A DNA stretch of 53,714 bases from Betaproteobacteria bacterium (GCA_013287275.1 JABDED010000013.1:1-53714); one strand, 5' to 3'. Counted from the first letter of the stretch, positions 37,869-47,740 are shown. Notes: generated by a model not told the origin, from the letters alone. Translations and numbers: made by a program.

Positions 37869-39197
37869 ATGCGTAAGCCCATTATTGCCGTACTGACTGC
37901 CGGCGCCTTTTTATCCTCGCAAGCCGGCGCGACTGACTTGTTGCAGATCTATAAGGATGCCCTGCTCAATGACGCGCAATTCGGCAGTGCCCGTGCTTCC
38001 CTCGCCGCCGGCCAGGAAAAGCCTATCCAGGGGCGTGCGCTGATCCTTCCTACGATAGCAATTAACGGCACCGACACCCGCGCCAGGAATGACATATCGC
38101 CTGACGGCATTCCCGGCAGTATCACCTACACAGGCAATACCAATGTGTACGGGCTGACCCTGTCGCAGCCATTGTTCCGCTGGGCTAACTGGCAGCAATA
38201 TCAGCAAGGCAAGCTGGCGCTGGTGGTCAGCGAAGCGCAGTTCGCGCTGTCGCAACAGGACCTGATCACGCGCGTCGCCCAGGCTTACTTCGATGTGCTG
38301 GCGGCGCAGGATACCCTCACTACGCTGCAGGCGCAAAAGGTCGCGATTTCCGAGCAGCTTGCATCGGCCAAGCGAAATTTCGAAGTAGGTACGTCCACTA
38401 TTACCGATACGCATGAAGCACAGGCACGTTACGACCTGACGGTGGCGCAAGAGTTTGCCGGCGTCAGCGACCTGCAAATCAAGCGCGCGGCATTGCAGCA
38501 GATCATAGGCAAGGAAGCCGGCGACCTGAATTTGCTGAAGCCGGGCATTAAGCTGAGCTCGCCTCAGCCTGAACGCATCGACGACTGGGTCGGTTCGGCG
38601 GAAAAGCAAAATTACGGCGTGGTCGCTTCGCAAGTGAACCTGGAAATTGCCCAGCGCGATATCCAGAGGAACCGCGCCGGCCATTATCCTACCGTGGACC
38701 TGCTGGTCAATAGCGGCCGCAATTCCACCAGCGGCATACCGGCCCAGATCGGCACCAATTCCGTTGCCAAGACCAATTCTATAGGTGTGCAATGGAATAT
38801 TCCGATTTTCTCCGGCTTTGCGGTAGACAGCCGCGTGCGCGAATCCATTGCGCTGGAAGACAAGGCGCGTAACGACCTGGAATTTGCACGCCGCTCCGCT
38901 GCGCAAGGCGCACGTCAATCGTATTTCGGCGTCAGCAGCGGCTTGGCCCAGGTAAAGGCACTGGAGGCGGCTGAAATCTCCAGCCAATCGGCATTGGATT
39001 CCAACAAGCTGGGCTATCAAGTCGGTGTGCGTATCAATATCGACGTGCTGAATGCGCAGCAGCAGTTGTATACAACCCAGAGGGATCTGGCCAAGGCGCG
39101 CTACGATACGATCATGAACGGTTTGCGCCTGAAGTCGGCAGCCGGTACTTTGAAAGAAGAAGACCTGGCCGAAGTGAACGGACTGCTGCAACACTGA
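37869..39197 (+). CDS. tolC: TolC-family outer membrane efflux protein
   Basis: A 442-residue outer-membrane channel with periplasmic alpha-barrel used by type I secretion and RND pumps. Signal peptide MRKPIIAVLTAGAFLSSQAG ends before ATDLLQIYKDALLNDAQF, the typical TolC start. Two structural repeats are visible; helix blocks such as AQAYFDVLAAQDTLTTLQAQ and NKLGYQVGVRINIDVLNAQQ are characteristic. GGAGCG precedes the ATG. A terminator follows 18 bp after the stop. Confidence 0.95.
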   Translation: MRKPIIAVLTAGAFLSSQAGATDLLQIYKDALLNDAQFGSARASLAAGQEKPIQGRALILPTIAINGTDTRARNDISPDGIPGSITYTGNTNVYGLTLSQPLFRWANWQQYQQGKLALVVSEAQFALSQQDLITRVAQAYFDVLAAQDTLTTLQAQKVAISEQLASAKRNFEVGTSTITDTHEAQARYDLTVAQEFAGVSDLQIKRAALQQIIGKEAGDLNLLKPGIKLSSPQPERIDDWVGSAEKQNYGVVASQVNLEIAQRDIQRNRAGHYPTVDLLVNSGRNSTSGIPAQIGTNSVAKTNSIGVQWNIPIFSGFAVDSRVRESIALEDKARNDLEFARRSAAQGARQSYFGVSSGLAQVKALEAAEISSQSALDSNKLGYQVGVRINIDVLNAQQQLYTTQRDLAKARYDTIMNGLRLKSAAGTLKEEDLAEVNGLLQH

Positions 39198-39215
39198 TTG
39201 CATGTTCCGCCCAAT

Positions 39216-39244
39216 AAAAAAACCACCGGCCCGGTGGTTTTTTT
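39216..39244. terminator. Bidirectional terminator between tolC and fdtB
   Basis: A run of seven A, then ACCACC paired with GGTGGT around loop GGCCC, then seven T. Serves tolC (+) and the converging glycan operon (-), whose last gene ends at 39271. Confidence 0.9.
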
Positions 39245-39270
39245 ACGGCAACGGGATAAGCCGGGAATGG

Positions 39271-40365
39271 TCAGGCGCTGACAATAGCGTCTATCACCCT
39301 CAACTGCTGTTCCCGCCCCAGATGCGGCCCCATCGGCAAGCTCAATACCTGCTCTGCCATGCTTTCGGCCAGCGGGAATTGCCCTGCTGTAAATCCTGCG
39401 CCCGCATACGCCTGCTGCAAATGCGGCGGGATCGGATAATGGATCAGGCTGCCCACGCCGGCCTGCGTCAGTTTCGCCTGCAAGGCTTCCCGCTCCGGGC
39501 TGCGCACTACATACAGGTGCCAGGCCGGGTCGGTGCCGTCCAGTACTTCAGGCAAGACCAGGCCGCTGTCGGCCAGGCTGTTGGTGTACAGGTCGGCTAT
39601 GACTGCCCGGCGCGCATTCCAGGCGTCCAGGTAGGATAGCTTGACCCGCAGCGCGGCCGCCTGCAGCGGATCGAGCCGGCTATTGTAGCCCTGCACCTCA
39701 TTCACGTATTTCACCCGCGAACCGTAGTTGCGCAAGACCCGGATGCGGTCGGCGATCTCGGGGTCATTGGTGGTGACGGCGCCGGCGTCGCCCAGCGCAC
39801 CGAGGTTCTTGCCCGGGTAAAAGCTCCAGGTCACCGCGTCGCCATGCCCGCCCACCCGCTGGCCCCGGTAGCGCGCGCCGTGCGCCTGGGCGCCGTCTTC
39901 CAGCACCCGCAGGCCGTGCTGTTTGGCGATCGCCAGGATGGGTGCCAGGTCGGCCGCCTGGCCGTACAGGTGTACCGGCAAGATCACCTTGGTGCGGGCG
40001 GTGATCGCGGCTTCTATCTTGGCCGGGTCGAGGTTGTAGGTGGCCTCCACCGGTTCTACCGGCACCGGCACCGCGCCGCACTGGCTGACCGCCAGCCAGG
40101 TGGCGATATAGGTATTGGAGGGGACGATCACTTCGTCGCCGGGGCCGACGTCCATCGCGCGCAGGGCCAGGTGCAGCGCATCCAGGCCGTTGGCGACGCT
40201 GACGCAGTGCCGGACGCCGCAGTAGGTGGCATAGTCTTGCTCAAAGGCATCCACTTCGGCGCCGAGGATGTACCAGCCGGAGGCCAGCACGCGCTGGACG
40301 GCGGCGTCGATCTCGCTCTTGAGTTCGTGATAGGAGGCCTGGATATCGAGGAAGGGGATGTTCAT
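39271..40365 (-). CDS. fdtB: DegT/DnrJ/EryC1/StrS aminotransferase, probable FdtB
   Basis: A 364-residue PLP-dependent sugar aminotransferase. N-terminal [20 protein letters not shown], then the PLP Lys in [15 protein letters not shown]. Next to FdtA/QdtA-like isomerase, it most likely aminates dTDP-3-keto-6-deoxyhexose to dTDP-3-amino-3,6-dideoxygalactose or -glucose. The start overlaps the end of the isomerase gene by 4 bp (ATGA). Base composition appears more GC-rich than in neighbouring genes. The acetyltransferase that would finish the sugar is not in the window. Confidence 0.85.
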   Translation of the reverse strand: MNIPFLDIQASYHELKSEIDAAVQRVLASGWYILGAEVDAFEQDYATYCGVRHCVSVANGLDALHLALRAMDVGPGDEVIVPSNTYIATWLAVSQCGAVPVPVEPVEATYNLDPAKIEAAITARTKVILPVHLYGQAADLAPILAIAKQHGLRVLEDGAQAHGARYRGQRVGGHGDAVTWSFYPGKNLGALGDAGAVTTNDPEIADRIRVLRNYGSRVKYVNEVQGYNSRLDPLQAAALRVKLSYLDAWNARRAVIADLYTNSLADSGLVLPEVLDGTDPAWHLYVVRSPEREALQAKLTQAGVGSLIHYPIPPHLQQAYAGAGFTAGQFPLAESMAEQVLSLPMGPHLGREQQLRVIDAIVSA

Positions 40366-40769
40366 TTTGCCAGTGCTGCCAGGTAGTGGTGGTAATCGCG
40401 ATAATAGTCGGTCTCGTCATACGGCGCCGAGGCCAGCACCAGGCACACCGAGCCGGCGTCGAAGTTGATTTCGGAGGCCCAGATCATCGGCGGGATGTGC
40501 AGGCCCAGCCAGGGGCGGTTCATGTGGACAATCTTTTTTTGTTGGCCGTCATCCAGTGCGACGTCGAAGCTGCCGGACAGGCAGACCAGGAACTGGTGCA
40601 GGGCCTTGTGCGCATGGGCGCCGCGGTCGGAGGCGGTGGGCACGTCGTACAGGTAGAACACGCGCTGGATGTCGAACGGCACGTGCTTGTTGGATTCCAT
40701 GAAGGTGAGGTTGCCACGCGGATCATGAATTTTAGGGAGTTCGATAATGCGGCAGTCGTCTACGGACAT
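40362..40769 (-). CDS. fdtA: Sugar 3,4-ketoisomerase (FdtA/QdtA, WxcM-like cupin)
   Basis: A 135-residue cupin. Family blocks: [38 protein letters not shown] with the catalytic His pair in [32 protein letters not shown] and [20 protein letters not shown]. Converts dTDP-4-keto-6-deoxyglucose (made by RmlAB) to the 3-keto isomer, the galacto form for FdtA or the gluco form for QdtA; the sequence does not let me decide. It overlaps fdtB. Confidence 0.87.
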   Translation of the reverse strand: MSVDDCRIIELPKIHDPRGNLTFMESNKHVPFDIQRVFYLYDVPTASDRGAHAHKALHQFLVCLSGSFDVALDDGQQKKIVHMNRPWLGLHIPPMIWASEINFDAGSVCLVLASAPYDETDYYRDYHHYLAALAK

Positions 40770-40874
40770 GGCGTTTCCTTCTTCGGCTTGGTTCTCTTGG
40801 TTCAGTTGCTTGTTTCTAGCTGGTCAATCAAAGCGGTAGCGGGGTTTTCTGGCGTGGACACTGGCATAGGCCTG

Positions 40875-42155
40875 TCATTGCAGCGTGGAGCATTCCGCCA
40901 ATAACGCCATCGTCCTGTCGGTCGCGCCCTGGTGCTGCAGGAAGAACGCATGCGCGTTGTCGCCCATGGATTTCCTTTTGCCTGCATCGCCGATCAGCGT
41001 AAATGCCTGCGTCATCAGCGCTGCCGGATCGGCGACGCGGATTGCCGCGCCGATGGCGATCGCATCTTCGGTGATTTCAGAAAAATTAAAGGTGTGCGGG
41101 CCGGTCAGCACCGGCCTGGCCATCGCGCAGGCTTCAATCAGGTTGTGTCCGCCGAGAGGGATCAGGCTGCCGCCGATGAAGGCGACATCGCAAGCCGCGT
41201 AGTACATATACATTTCACCCATGCTGTCGCCCAGCACGACCTGCACGTCTGCCGGCAGCTTTTCCAGCCCCGCTTCAAAATCCAGCGCGGAACGGCGCAC
41301 CTGCTTCAGTCCGTAGGCGCCGATCATCGCCGCCACCTGGTCGAAACGTTGCGGATGCCTGGGCGTGATCACCAGCAGCGCATCATGCTTGTGTAATTCA
41401 CAGAAGGCTTTCAAGATCAGGTCTTCTTCGCCGTCACGGGTGCTGGCGCACAGGAAGACCGGGCGCGCGCCAAAACAATCCCGCAACTGCGCGCCGCGTT
41501 CCGCCATTTTCGCCGGCGGGCTGACGTCGAATTTCATATTGCCGGTAACGATCATCTTGCCCACTCCCAGGGCTTTCAGGCGCTCCGCATCCGGGCCGGA
41601 TTGGGCGGCGACACAAGTGATGGCCTGGGCTGCAGGCAGGATCAGCGCAGACAGCCTGCGGGCTTTTCTTAGCGATTTCTCGGACAGCCGGGCATTGACC
41701 AGCGCCACCGGTACCTGATGGCGCTTGCACTGCGCAACCAGGTTGGGCCAGACTTCGGTTTCTATCAGTACGCATATCTGCGGAGAAAAATAGCGCAGGA
41801 AGCGCTTGATCATCCAGTTGATATCGTAGGGCAGGAAGCTTTGCACGACCCTTGCCGATACGTCGGCAAACAGCAGTTCGCCAGTGGCGCGGCCGGTCGG
41901 CGTCATATGGGTCAGCAGGATTTGGTGGCCGGCATAACGCTTTAACAGTGCGCGTATCAGCGGCTCGGCAGCGCGGGTCTCGCCGGCCGATACCGCGTGC
42001 ACCCAGATGATGCTGGCGCCGGCTTGCTGGCGGTAGAAACCCAGGCGTTCACCGATATGCCGGCGATAGCCGGGTTCCTGCCGGCCGCGCACCCATAGGC
42101 GCCCCAGCACAATAGGCAGGGACAGCCACCAGAATAAAGTATAGAGCAGGCGCAT
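40875..42155 (-). CDS. waaA: 3-deoxy-D-manno-octulosonic acid transferase
   Basis: A 426-residue inner-membrane-associated glycosyltransferase (KdtA) that adds Kdo to lipid A precursor. A TM anchor at the start (MRLLYTLFWWLSLPIVLGRL), then HAVSAGETRAA with the catalytic Glu, LLTHMTPTGRATG, LIETEVWPNL and NARLSEKS. The C-terminal half has AFIGGSLIPLGGHNLIE. The frame reaches a TTG at 42170; the ATG at 42155 gives the normal length. It follows the EamA gene by 21 bp and precedes fdtA by 105 bp. Confidence 0.95.
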   Translation of the reverse strand: MRLLYTLFWWLSLPIVLGRLWVRGRQEPGYRRHIGERLGFYRQQAGASIIWVHAVSAGETRAAEPLIRALLKRYAGHQILLTHMTPTGRATGELLFADVSARVVQSFLPYDINWMIKRFLRYFSPQICVLIETEVWPNLVAQCKRHQVPVALVNARLSEKSLRKARRLSALILPAAQAITCVAAQSGPDAERLKALGVGKMIVTGNMKFDVSPPAKMAERGAQLRDCFGARPVFLCASTRDGEEDLILKAFCELHKHDALLVITPRHPQRFDQVAAMIGAYGLKQVRRSALDFEAGLEKLPADVQVVLGDSMGEMYMYYAACDVAFIGGSLIPLGGHNLIEACAMARPVLTGPHTFNFSEITEDAIAIGAAIRVADPAALMTQAFTLIGDAGKRKSMGDNAHAFFLQHQGATDRTMALLAECSTLQ

Positions 42156-42176
42156 GGGCTGGGATTTCAAAAAAGC

Positions 42177-43094
42177 TTACTGACGGCGATTGACCAGCAC
42201 GATGCCGGCCAGAACCAGGCCGGAGCCGATCGCAAAGCGCGGGCTGATCGCATCATGCAGGAATATCACGCCGGCGGCAACGCCGAACAACGGAGTCAGG
42301 AAAGAAAAAACGGACAGCCTGGAAGCCAGGTAGTGGCGCAGTAGCCAGAACCAGGTCAGGTAGCTGGCAAAAGCCACGATCACGGTCTGGAACAGGATGC
42401 TGCCCCAGGCCACCGCGGATGCCGGTATCAGCATCGACTCTCCCAGCGCTGTCGCGTACACCAGCAGTATCACTGCGGCGCCCGCCAGCTGGTACAACAG
42501 CGTGGTCGTAGGTTCGGCTTCCGACAGCCTGGATTTACGTATCGTGACGGTAGTGGCGGCCCACAGCAAGCCGCCCAGTACTCCCAGTGCATCGCCGAAC
42601 AGCATTTTTCCCAGATTCGGGTCATCCAGGCCCTTGCCGGAAGTGGCGGCAAAGGCCGCCGAAAACGCTACCGCAATACCGGCGAACGCAGACAATATGC
42701 CCAGCCACTGGCTGACATGCATGCGTTCGGAAGGAATCAGCCAATGCAGGCCGATCACGGTAAAAATAGGGGCGGTGTACAAGAACACCGACATATGCGA
42801 GGCTGAAGTGTAATTTAAGCCGATCGCTATGCACAGGAATTCCGCGGCAAACAGCGCTCCGGCGGCGAGGCCGGGCAGCAGGCTGCCGTCTTTCAGCGAA
42901 AACGGGATGCCGCGTATCAGGATCAATACATATACCATCAGCGCCGCCAGGCCGGAGCGCAGGCCTATCTGCATGCTGGAACTAACGATCGGCGCTGCCA
43001 GCTTGACCGCGACTTGCTGCAAGCCCCAGCAAAAACACAATAGCAACATCAGGGTGATGGCCAGGCCATCCAGGTTTTTACGTATAGTGCTCAT
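42177..43094 (-). CDS. EamA/DMT-family transporter
   Basis: A 305-residue, 10-helix membrane protein of the drug/metabolite transporter superfamily (two EamA repeats). First repeat begins ITLMLLLCFCWGLQQVAVKL; the second contains ALGVLGGLLWAATTVTIRKS. It exports or flips an unknown small compound. Its position between waaA and waaC, in the same direction, is unusual for this general class. It has 50 bp to the waaC stop upstream. Confidence 0.88.
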   Translation of the reverse strand: MSTIRKNLDGLAITLMLLLCFCWGLQQVAVKLAAPIVSSSMQIGLRSGLAALMVYVLILIRGIPFSLKDGSLLPGLAAGALFAAEFLCIAIGLNYTSASHMSVFLYTAPIFTVIGLHWLIPSERMHVSQWLGILSAFAGIAVAFSAAFAATSGKGLDDPNLGKMLFGDALGVLGGLLWAATTVTIRKSRLSEAEPTTTLLYQLAGAAVILLVYATALGESMLIPASAVAWGSILFQTVIVAFASYLTWFWLLRHYLASRLSVFSFLTPLFGVAAGVIFLHDAISPRFAIGSGLVLAGIVLVNRRQ

Positions 43095-43144
43095 GCGGGG
43101 CTACTGATTTTCCAGGAAAAATATCGCGAATGACGGAATATACC

Positions 43145-44158
43145 TTAAACCCGGTGGTGATTGGCGTTTGCCTGGTCCAACAGGCTGCGGATCGCCGAAT
43201 TGACTTCAGCTACCGTCGCCGGCCTGCCGGCATCGCCCAGGTTGATGATGTTGGACGACCAGTTGCCCTCGGTTTTCCAGCGCGGCGAATCGCAATAGAT
43301 TTCCACGGTAGGCCTTTCATAAGCCGCCGCGATATGCGTCAGGCCGGTATCCACGCCCACCACCAGCGCCGCGCGTTGCGACAGCGCAACCGCTTCCAGC
43401 ATGCTCAGTTGCGGCAAGACGGCAGAGCCGGGTATCCGCGCTGCCAGCTGTGTGGCTTCCTGTTTTTCAGCGGCATTTCCCCATGGCAGCAAGACAGGCA
43501 AGCCGTATTCCGCCACGGTTTTTGCTGCCTCTATCCAGTTGTCTTGCTCCCATTTCTTGCTGTCGCGCGCGGTGCCGTGATAAAACACTGCATAGTCTCG
43601 CGCCGGCATCCACGCGGTTGACGTTGAGTGTGGGAGGTCGGGCGCATGCATGCCGAAGCTGGCGGGAGTATCCACCCGGTAGCCGCCGGCCTGTGCGGCT
43701 ACCAGGCGGCCGCGCAATACTGCGTGGGTATGAATATCCACCGCGACACTCTCGGTATGGAAGATCCTGGAGGCGGCTTCATAGCCGGAACCCTCGGTGC
43801 CATTGGCCAGGCCGACTTTCTTGCCGCCCTTGACGGTGCGCGCCAGCCCCATGATGGCGCCGGTTTTCAGCAAGCCCTGGGTATCCAGCACGAGGTCGTA
43901 TTGCTCGCTGCGCAGGCTGGCAAAAAAATGCCTGATTTCTTGCCGGGTCGGCCGGCTGAACAGGCTCTTGCGCCAGCGCCGCAGCGCAAACGGGATGATG
44001 CGCCGCACGCCGTGGTTCAGCTTGACCATGCTGACATAGGCTTCCTCGACCACCCAGTCTATGTCGGCGCCGGGGAAATGGCGCAACAGGTCGTCCACAA
44101 CAGGCATATTGTGCACCACGTCGCCCAGCGACGATACGCGTACCAGCAGGATTTTCAC
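43145..44158 (-). CDS. waaC: Lipopolysaccharide heptosyltransferase I
   Basis: A 337-residue GT9 enzyme adding the first L-glycero-D-manno-heptose to Kdo. Start KILLVRVSSLGDVVHNMPVV, later DTQGLLKTG, and VGVDTGLTHIAAAYERPTV, the GT9 signature. The frame extends to 44191, overlapping the mutase gene; the GTG at 44158 lies 13 bases after the mutase stop and starts directly with VKILLVR, so I choose it. Confidence 0.94.
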   Translation of the reverse strand: MKILLVRVSSLGDVVHNMPVVDDLLRHFPGADIDWVVEEAYVSMVKLNHGVRRIIPFALRRWRKSLFSRPTRQEIRHFFASLRSEQYDLVLDTQGLLKTGAIMGLARTVKGGKKVGLANGTEGSGYEAASRIFHTESVAVDIHTHAVLRGRLVAAQAGGYRVDTPASFGMHAPDLPHSTSTAWMPARDYAVFYHGTARDSKKWEQDNWIEAAKTVAEYGLPVLLPWGNAAEKQEATQLAARIPGSAVLPQLSMLEAVALSQRAALVVGVDTGLTHIAAAYERPTVEIYCDSPRWKTEGNWSSNIINLGDAGRPATVAEVNSAIRSLLDQANANHHRV

Positions 44159-44171
44159 TCTAGATACGGTA

Positions 44172-45548
44172 TCAGTAAGGCATGGCCGCATCCGGCTTGA
44201 CTGCCAGGATCGCCTGTTTCATCGCTGCCTGTATGCGCGCCAGCGCGGCCGGTGTTTCGCCCTCGAAGCGCATCACGATCACTGGCGTGGTGTTGGACGA
44301 GCGTGCCAAACCGAAACCATCCGGATATTCGACGCGCAGGCCGTCGATGGTGATGACGTCATCGGCGCCGGGGAAGTCGGCATTTTTTTGCATCTTGGCG
44401 ATGATGTCGAAATTCTCGCCTTCCGCCAGCTTCAGTTGCAATTCCGGTGTGCTGGACGATTGCGGCAACGCGTTCAGCGTGGCTGTCAGGTCCGGTAGCC
44501 GGCTCAGGATTTCCAGCAGGCGTGCGCCGGCGTACATGCCGTCGTCAAAGCCGTACCAGCGGTCCTTGAAGAAGACGTGGCCGCTCATCTCGCCGCCCAG
44601 GGGCGCGCCGGTCTCGCGCATTTTGGCCTTGACCAGCGAGTGCCCGGTTTTCCACATCAGCGGTATGCCGCCGCGCGCCTTGACCCAGGCCGAGATATGG
44701 CGGGTGCACTTGACGTCGTACAGAATTTCCTTGCCGGGATTGCGTTTCAGCACGTCGTCGGCAAACAGCATCAACTGGCGGTCCGGATAAATGATCTGGC
44801 CGTCTTTGGTGACCACGCCCAGGCGGTCGCCATCGCCGTCAAAGGCCAGGCCGATTTCTGCATCGCTTTCTTGCAGGCAGCGTATCAGGTCTTGCAGGTT
44901 TTCCGGATGTGCGGGATCGGGATGGTGGTTAGGGAAATTGCCGTCCACTTCGCAAAATAATTCAGTCACTTCGCAACCCATTGCGCGGTACAGATCGCCG
45001 GCAAAGGCGCCGGCGACGCCGTTGCCGCAGTCGATCGCGATTTTCATCGGGCGCGCAGTTTTCACATCGCTGACGATGCGCTGCTGGTAGGCGGAGGCGA
45101 TATCGTGCGTCTGGTACGCGCCAGTGCCCTGCTTGAATTCCTGGTTCAGGATGGCCTGGTACAGGGCCTGTATGGTGTCGCCGTAGATGGCCTCACCGGC
45201 CAGCACCATCTTGAAACCATTGTAGTCTGGGGGATTATGGCTGCCGGTGACCATCACGCCCGAACTGGCGCCGAGAGTGCTGGTGCCGAAATACACCATC
45301 GGGGTCGCCACGACGCCGAGGTCGATCACATCCACGCCGGTGGCTTGCAAGCCCTTGGCCAGCGCAGCGGCCAGTTCCGGGCCGGACAAGCGGCCGTCGC
45401 GGCCGATGACGACGGTTTTTTCTTCTTTGGCGAGCGCCGCGCTACCGAAGGCCTGGCCTATCTGATAGGCGACTTCTGCATCCAGGGTCTTGCCTATGAT
45501 GCCGCGGATATCATAGGCCTTGAAAATAGTCGGGGAAATGAGGGACAT
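44172..45548 (-). CDS. Phosphomannomutase/phosphoglucomutase (AlgC type)
   Basis: A 458-residue alpha-D-phosphohexomutase interconverting hexose 6- and 1-phosphates, feeding nucleotide-sugar synthesis. Blocks: KAYDIRGIIGKTLD at the start, phosphoserine loop VMVTGSHNPPDYNGFK, metal loop AFDGDGDRLGVV, sugar loop GEMSGHVFFKD, and a C-terminal phosphate-binding RSSNTTPVIVMRFE. Length and blocks match AlgC/ManB. It lies between the dehydratase and waaC. Confidence 0.94.
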   Translation of the reverse strand: MSLISPTIFKAYDIRGIIGKTLDAEVAYQIGQAFGSAALAKEEKTVVIGRDGRLSGPELAAALAKGLQATGVDVIDLGVVATPMVYFGTSTLGASSGVMVTGSHNPPDYNGFKMVLAGEAIYGDTIQALYQAILNQEFKQGTGAYQTHDIASAYQQRIVSDVKTARPMKIAIDCGNGVAGAFAGDLYRAMGCEVTELFCEVDGNFPNHHPDPAHPENLQDLIRCLQESDAEIGLAFDGDGDRLGVVTKDGQIIYPDRQLMLFADDVLKRNPGKEILYDVKCTRHISAWVKARGGIPLMWKTGHSLVKAKMRETGAPLGGEMSGHVFFKDRWYGFDDGMYAGARLLEILSRLPDLTATLNALPQSSSTPELQLKLAEGENFDIIAKMQKNADFPGADDVITIDGLRVEYPDGFGLARSSNTTPVIVMRFEGETPAALARIQAAMKQAILAVKPDAAMPY

Positions 45549-45625
45549 GATATTTTTATTCAGAGTAATGGGGGTGGTGTGGCCGTGCTGTCCGGCCTGA
45601 TTTGGCTTATTCGGTTTATCTGGAC

Positions 45626-47569
45626 CTAATGTAACACGGTGTGCGGCAGCTCCGTCTGTGCGCTAGTTACCGCGTCGCTGGAATTGCTGAGCTGCCAGAT
45701 AAAGTCTTCTATGCCGCACTGAGGCTCGTATTCTGCCACTGTTTGCAACAGCAGGGAACGCACTTGCGGCAAATCGGAGTGGTCGCAGGCGGCCTGCAGT
45801 TGCTGCAAAAGCAGGGACAGGCTGGGCCATGGAATTTCATCTTCCTGTGCGCGCATGATCAGCGGATGGCTAGTGCCTTCCACATTGTCGCCTATCAATA
45901 ATTCTTCATACAGTTTTTCACCCGGGCGCAGCCCTACGTGGTGGATTTCTATCGTGCCTTCCGGCGTGGTTTCGGTTTTGACTTCCAGCCCGCTCAAATG
46001 CACCATGCGCTTGGCCAGGTCGATAATCCTGACCGGCTCCCCCATGTCCAGCACAAAGACATCGCCGCCTTCACCCATCGCCCCCGCCTGCAGCACCAGT
46101 TGCGCCGCTTCCGGGATGGTCATGAAGTAGCGCGTGATTTCCGGGTGGGTCAGCGTGATCGGTCCGCCCTGCATGATCTGCTTGCGGAACAGCGGAACGA
46201 CGGAACCGGAAGAGCCCAACACATTGCCGAAGCGCACCATACAAAAGCGTGTCGTATGCTGCTCGCGCGAGCACGCCTGCAAGATCAGTTCCGCCAGGCG
46301 TTTGCTTGCCCCCATCACATTGGTCGGGCGGACCGCCTTGTCGGTGGAGATCAGCACAAAATTCTTGACCTTGGCCCGTATCGCCGCCTGTGCAATGACC
46401 AGCGTGCCGAAGACATTATTGCGTATGCCTTCGACAGGATTATGTTCCACCAGCGGCACATGCTTGTAGGCGGCTGCATGGTAGACGGTATCGATGCGGT
46501 AGGATGCGAAGACCTGATCCAGCCTGGCGGCATTTTGTATGCTGCCAAGGAAGGGGACGATCTCCAGATCCAGGCCCAGGCTGGTGCGCAGCGCCTCCAG
46601 TTCCTGTTCTATCGAATACAACGCGAATTCGGACATTTCAAACAGGACCAGCTGCGCCGGCTTCTGGCGCATGATTTGCCGGCACAGTTCCGAGCCTATC
46701 GAGCCGCCGGCGCCGCTCACCAGGACTTTTTTGCCTGTGATGCAGGTGGACAGCAGGCGTTCGTCCGGCTCTACCGAATCGCGCCCCAGCAAATCTTCGA
46801 TCTCGATCTCGCGGATGTCCTGCACCCGTAATTCGCCATTGACCAGGCTTTTGATGGAAGGCGTGACCTTGATCTTCAGTTTGTAGGGTTCCAGCTGGTC
46901 GAGGATCTGTTTTTGCCTTATCTTGGAGATGGAGGGCATCGCCAGCAGCACTTCCCGGATGTCGTGCTGGCGTATCAGGTTGTGCAGATTATCCACACTG
47001 GATACCTTGATGCCGGCAATGGACGAGCCTTGCAGGTTGACGTTGTCGTCGAGAAAGGAAACGCAGACGAATTCATCGCTGGCGCGCAGCGCATTGACGA
47101 GTTGCGCGCCAGCCTTGCCGGCGCCGTAGATTGCGATATTGACCGCAGTGTCGCTGCGGTTGATGCCCAGCAGGTAAGAGCGGGTCAGGAAGCGGCTGGC
47201 GGCGACATACAGGATGGCGGCGGCCCAATAGATGAAGAATACCGCGCGCGACAGCGCCATGATATGCGTCATCACGCTGATGAAGGCCAGCATCATCACC
47301 GATAAGGTGACACCGAATACCACCACATAGATGATCTTCTGGTCGATAAAGCGGATGACGGCGCGATACAGGCCTATCCGCACGAAAATCGGAATGGAGA
47401 CAAAGGGAACCGAAGCGATCAGCCAGAAATAGTGCGAAAACAGTGCGGTATTAAAACCGTCATAGCGCAGCCAGATCGCCAGGATGAAAGCCAGTGGCAG
47501 GAAAATGGCATCCGCAGCGGCTGCGATGATCTGCTTTTGTAGTCTAGGTAGGGCGAGTAAGGTTTGCAT
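45626..47569 (-). CDS. Membrane NDP-sugar 4,6-dehydratase (WbpM/PglF/CapD family)
   Basis: A 647-residue inner-membrane enzyme. Four TM helices (1-130), a first Rossmann domain with AIYGAGKAGAQLVNAL, then the catalytic SDR domain with VSGAGGSIGSELCRQI (about 275), YHAAAYKHVPLVEHNP and STDKAVRPTNVMGASKRLAE. In this subfamily the active Tyr is replaced by Met near the Lys, as seen here. Predicted reaction: UDP-GlcNAc to UDP-4-keto-6-deoxy-GlcNAc, the first step towards QuiNAc or FucNAc. A promoter-like element and a palindrome lie upstream. Confidence 0.93.
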   Translation of the reverse strand: MQTLLALPRLQKQIIAAAADAIFLPLAFILAIWLRYDGFNTALFSHYFWLIASVPFVSIPIFVRIGLYRAVIRFIDQKIIYVVVFGVTLSVMMLAFISVMTHIMALSRAVFFIYWAAAILYVAASRFLTRSYLLGINRSDTAVNIAIYGAGKAGAQLVNALRASDEFVCVSFLDDNVNLQGSSIAGIKVSSVDNLHNLIRQHDIREVLLAMPSISKIRQKQILDQLEPYKLKIKVTPSIKSLVNGELRVQDIREIEIEDLLGRDSVEPDERLLSTCITGKKVLVSGAGGSIGSELCRQIMRQKPAQLVLFEMSEFALYSIEQELEALRTSLGLDLEIVPFLGSIQNAARLDQVFASYRIDTVYHAAAYKHVPLVEHNPVEGIRNNVFGTLVIAQAAIRAKVKNFVLISTDKAVRPTNVMGASKRLAELILQACSREQHTTRFCMVRFGNVLGSSGSVVPLFRKQIMQGGPITLTHPEITRYFMTIPEAAQLVLQAGAMGEGGDVFVLDMGEPVRIIDLAKRMVHLSGLEVKTETTPEGTIEIHHVGLRPGEKLYEELLIGDNVEGTSHPLIMRAQEDEIPWPSLSLLLQQLQAACDHSDLPQVRSLLLQTVAEYEPQCGIEDFIWQLSNSSDAVTSAQTELPHTVLH

Positions 47570-47685
47570 TGCAGAATGATAATATTATTGTTGTCAGTCC
47601 TGTTGGAAATCTTGGCCGGCGCATGCTCTGCCTAGCAGAGATCTGGCACGCTACAGATAGTAAACAAGTTGCTGCCCCAAGATGT

Positions 47686-47733
47686 CTTACATTTGTAAGC
47701 AAAATAAACAGGGTTCGCAGCATTCATTGTCAA
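47686..47733 (-). promoter_or_regulatory. Possible internal promoter and palindrome ahead of the dehydratase
   Basis: On the - strand TTGACA (47733-47728) stands upstream of an AT-rich TTTATT box at 19-bp spacing. The perfect inverted repeat CTTACA-TT-TGTAAG (47686-47699) would lie near the start of transcription. The 171-bp gap is the longest inside the glycan operon and unusually AT-rich. Confidence 0.4.
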
Positions 47734-47740
47734 TATGCAA

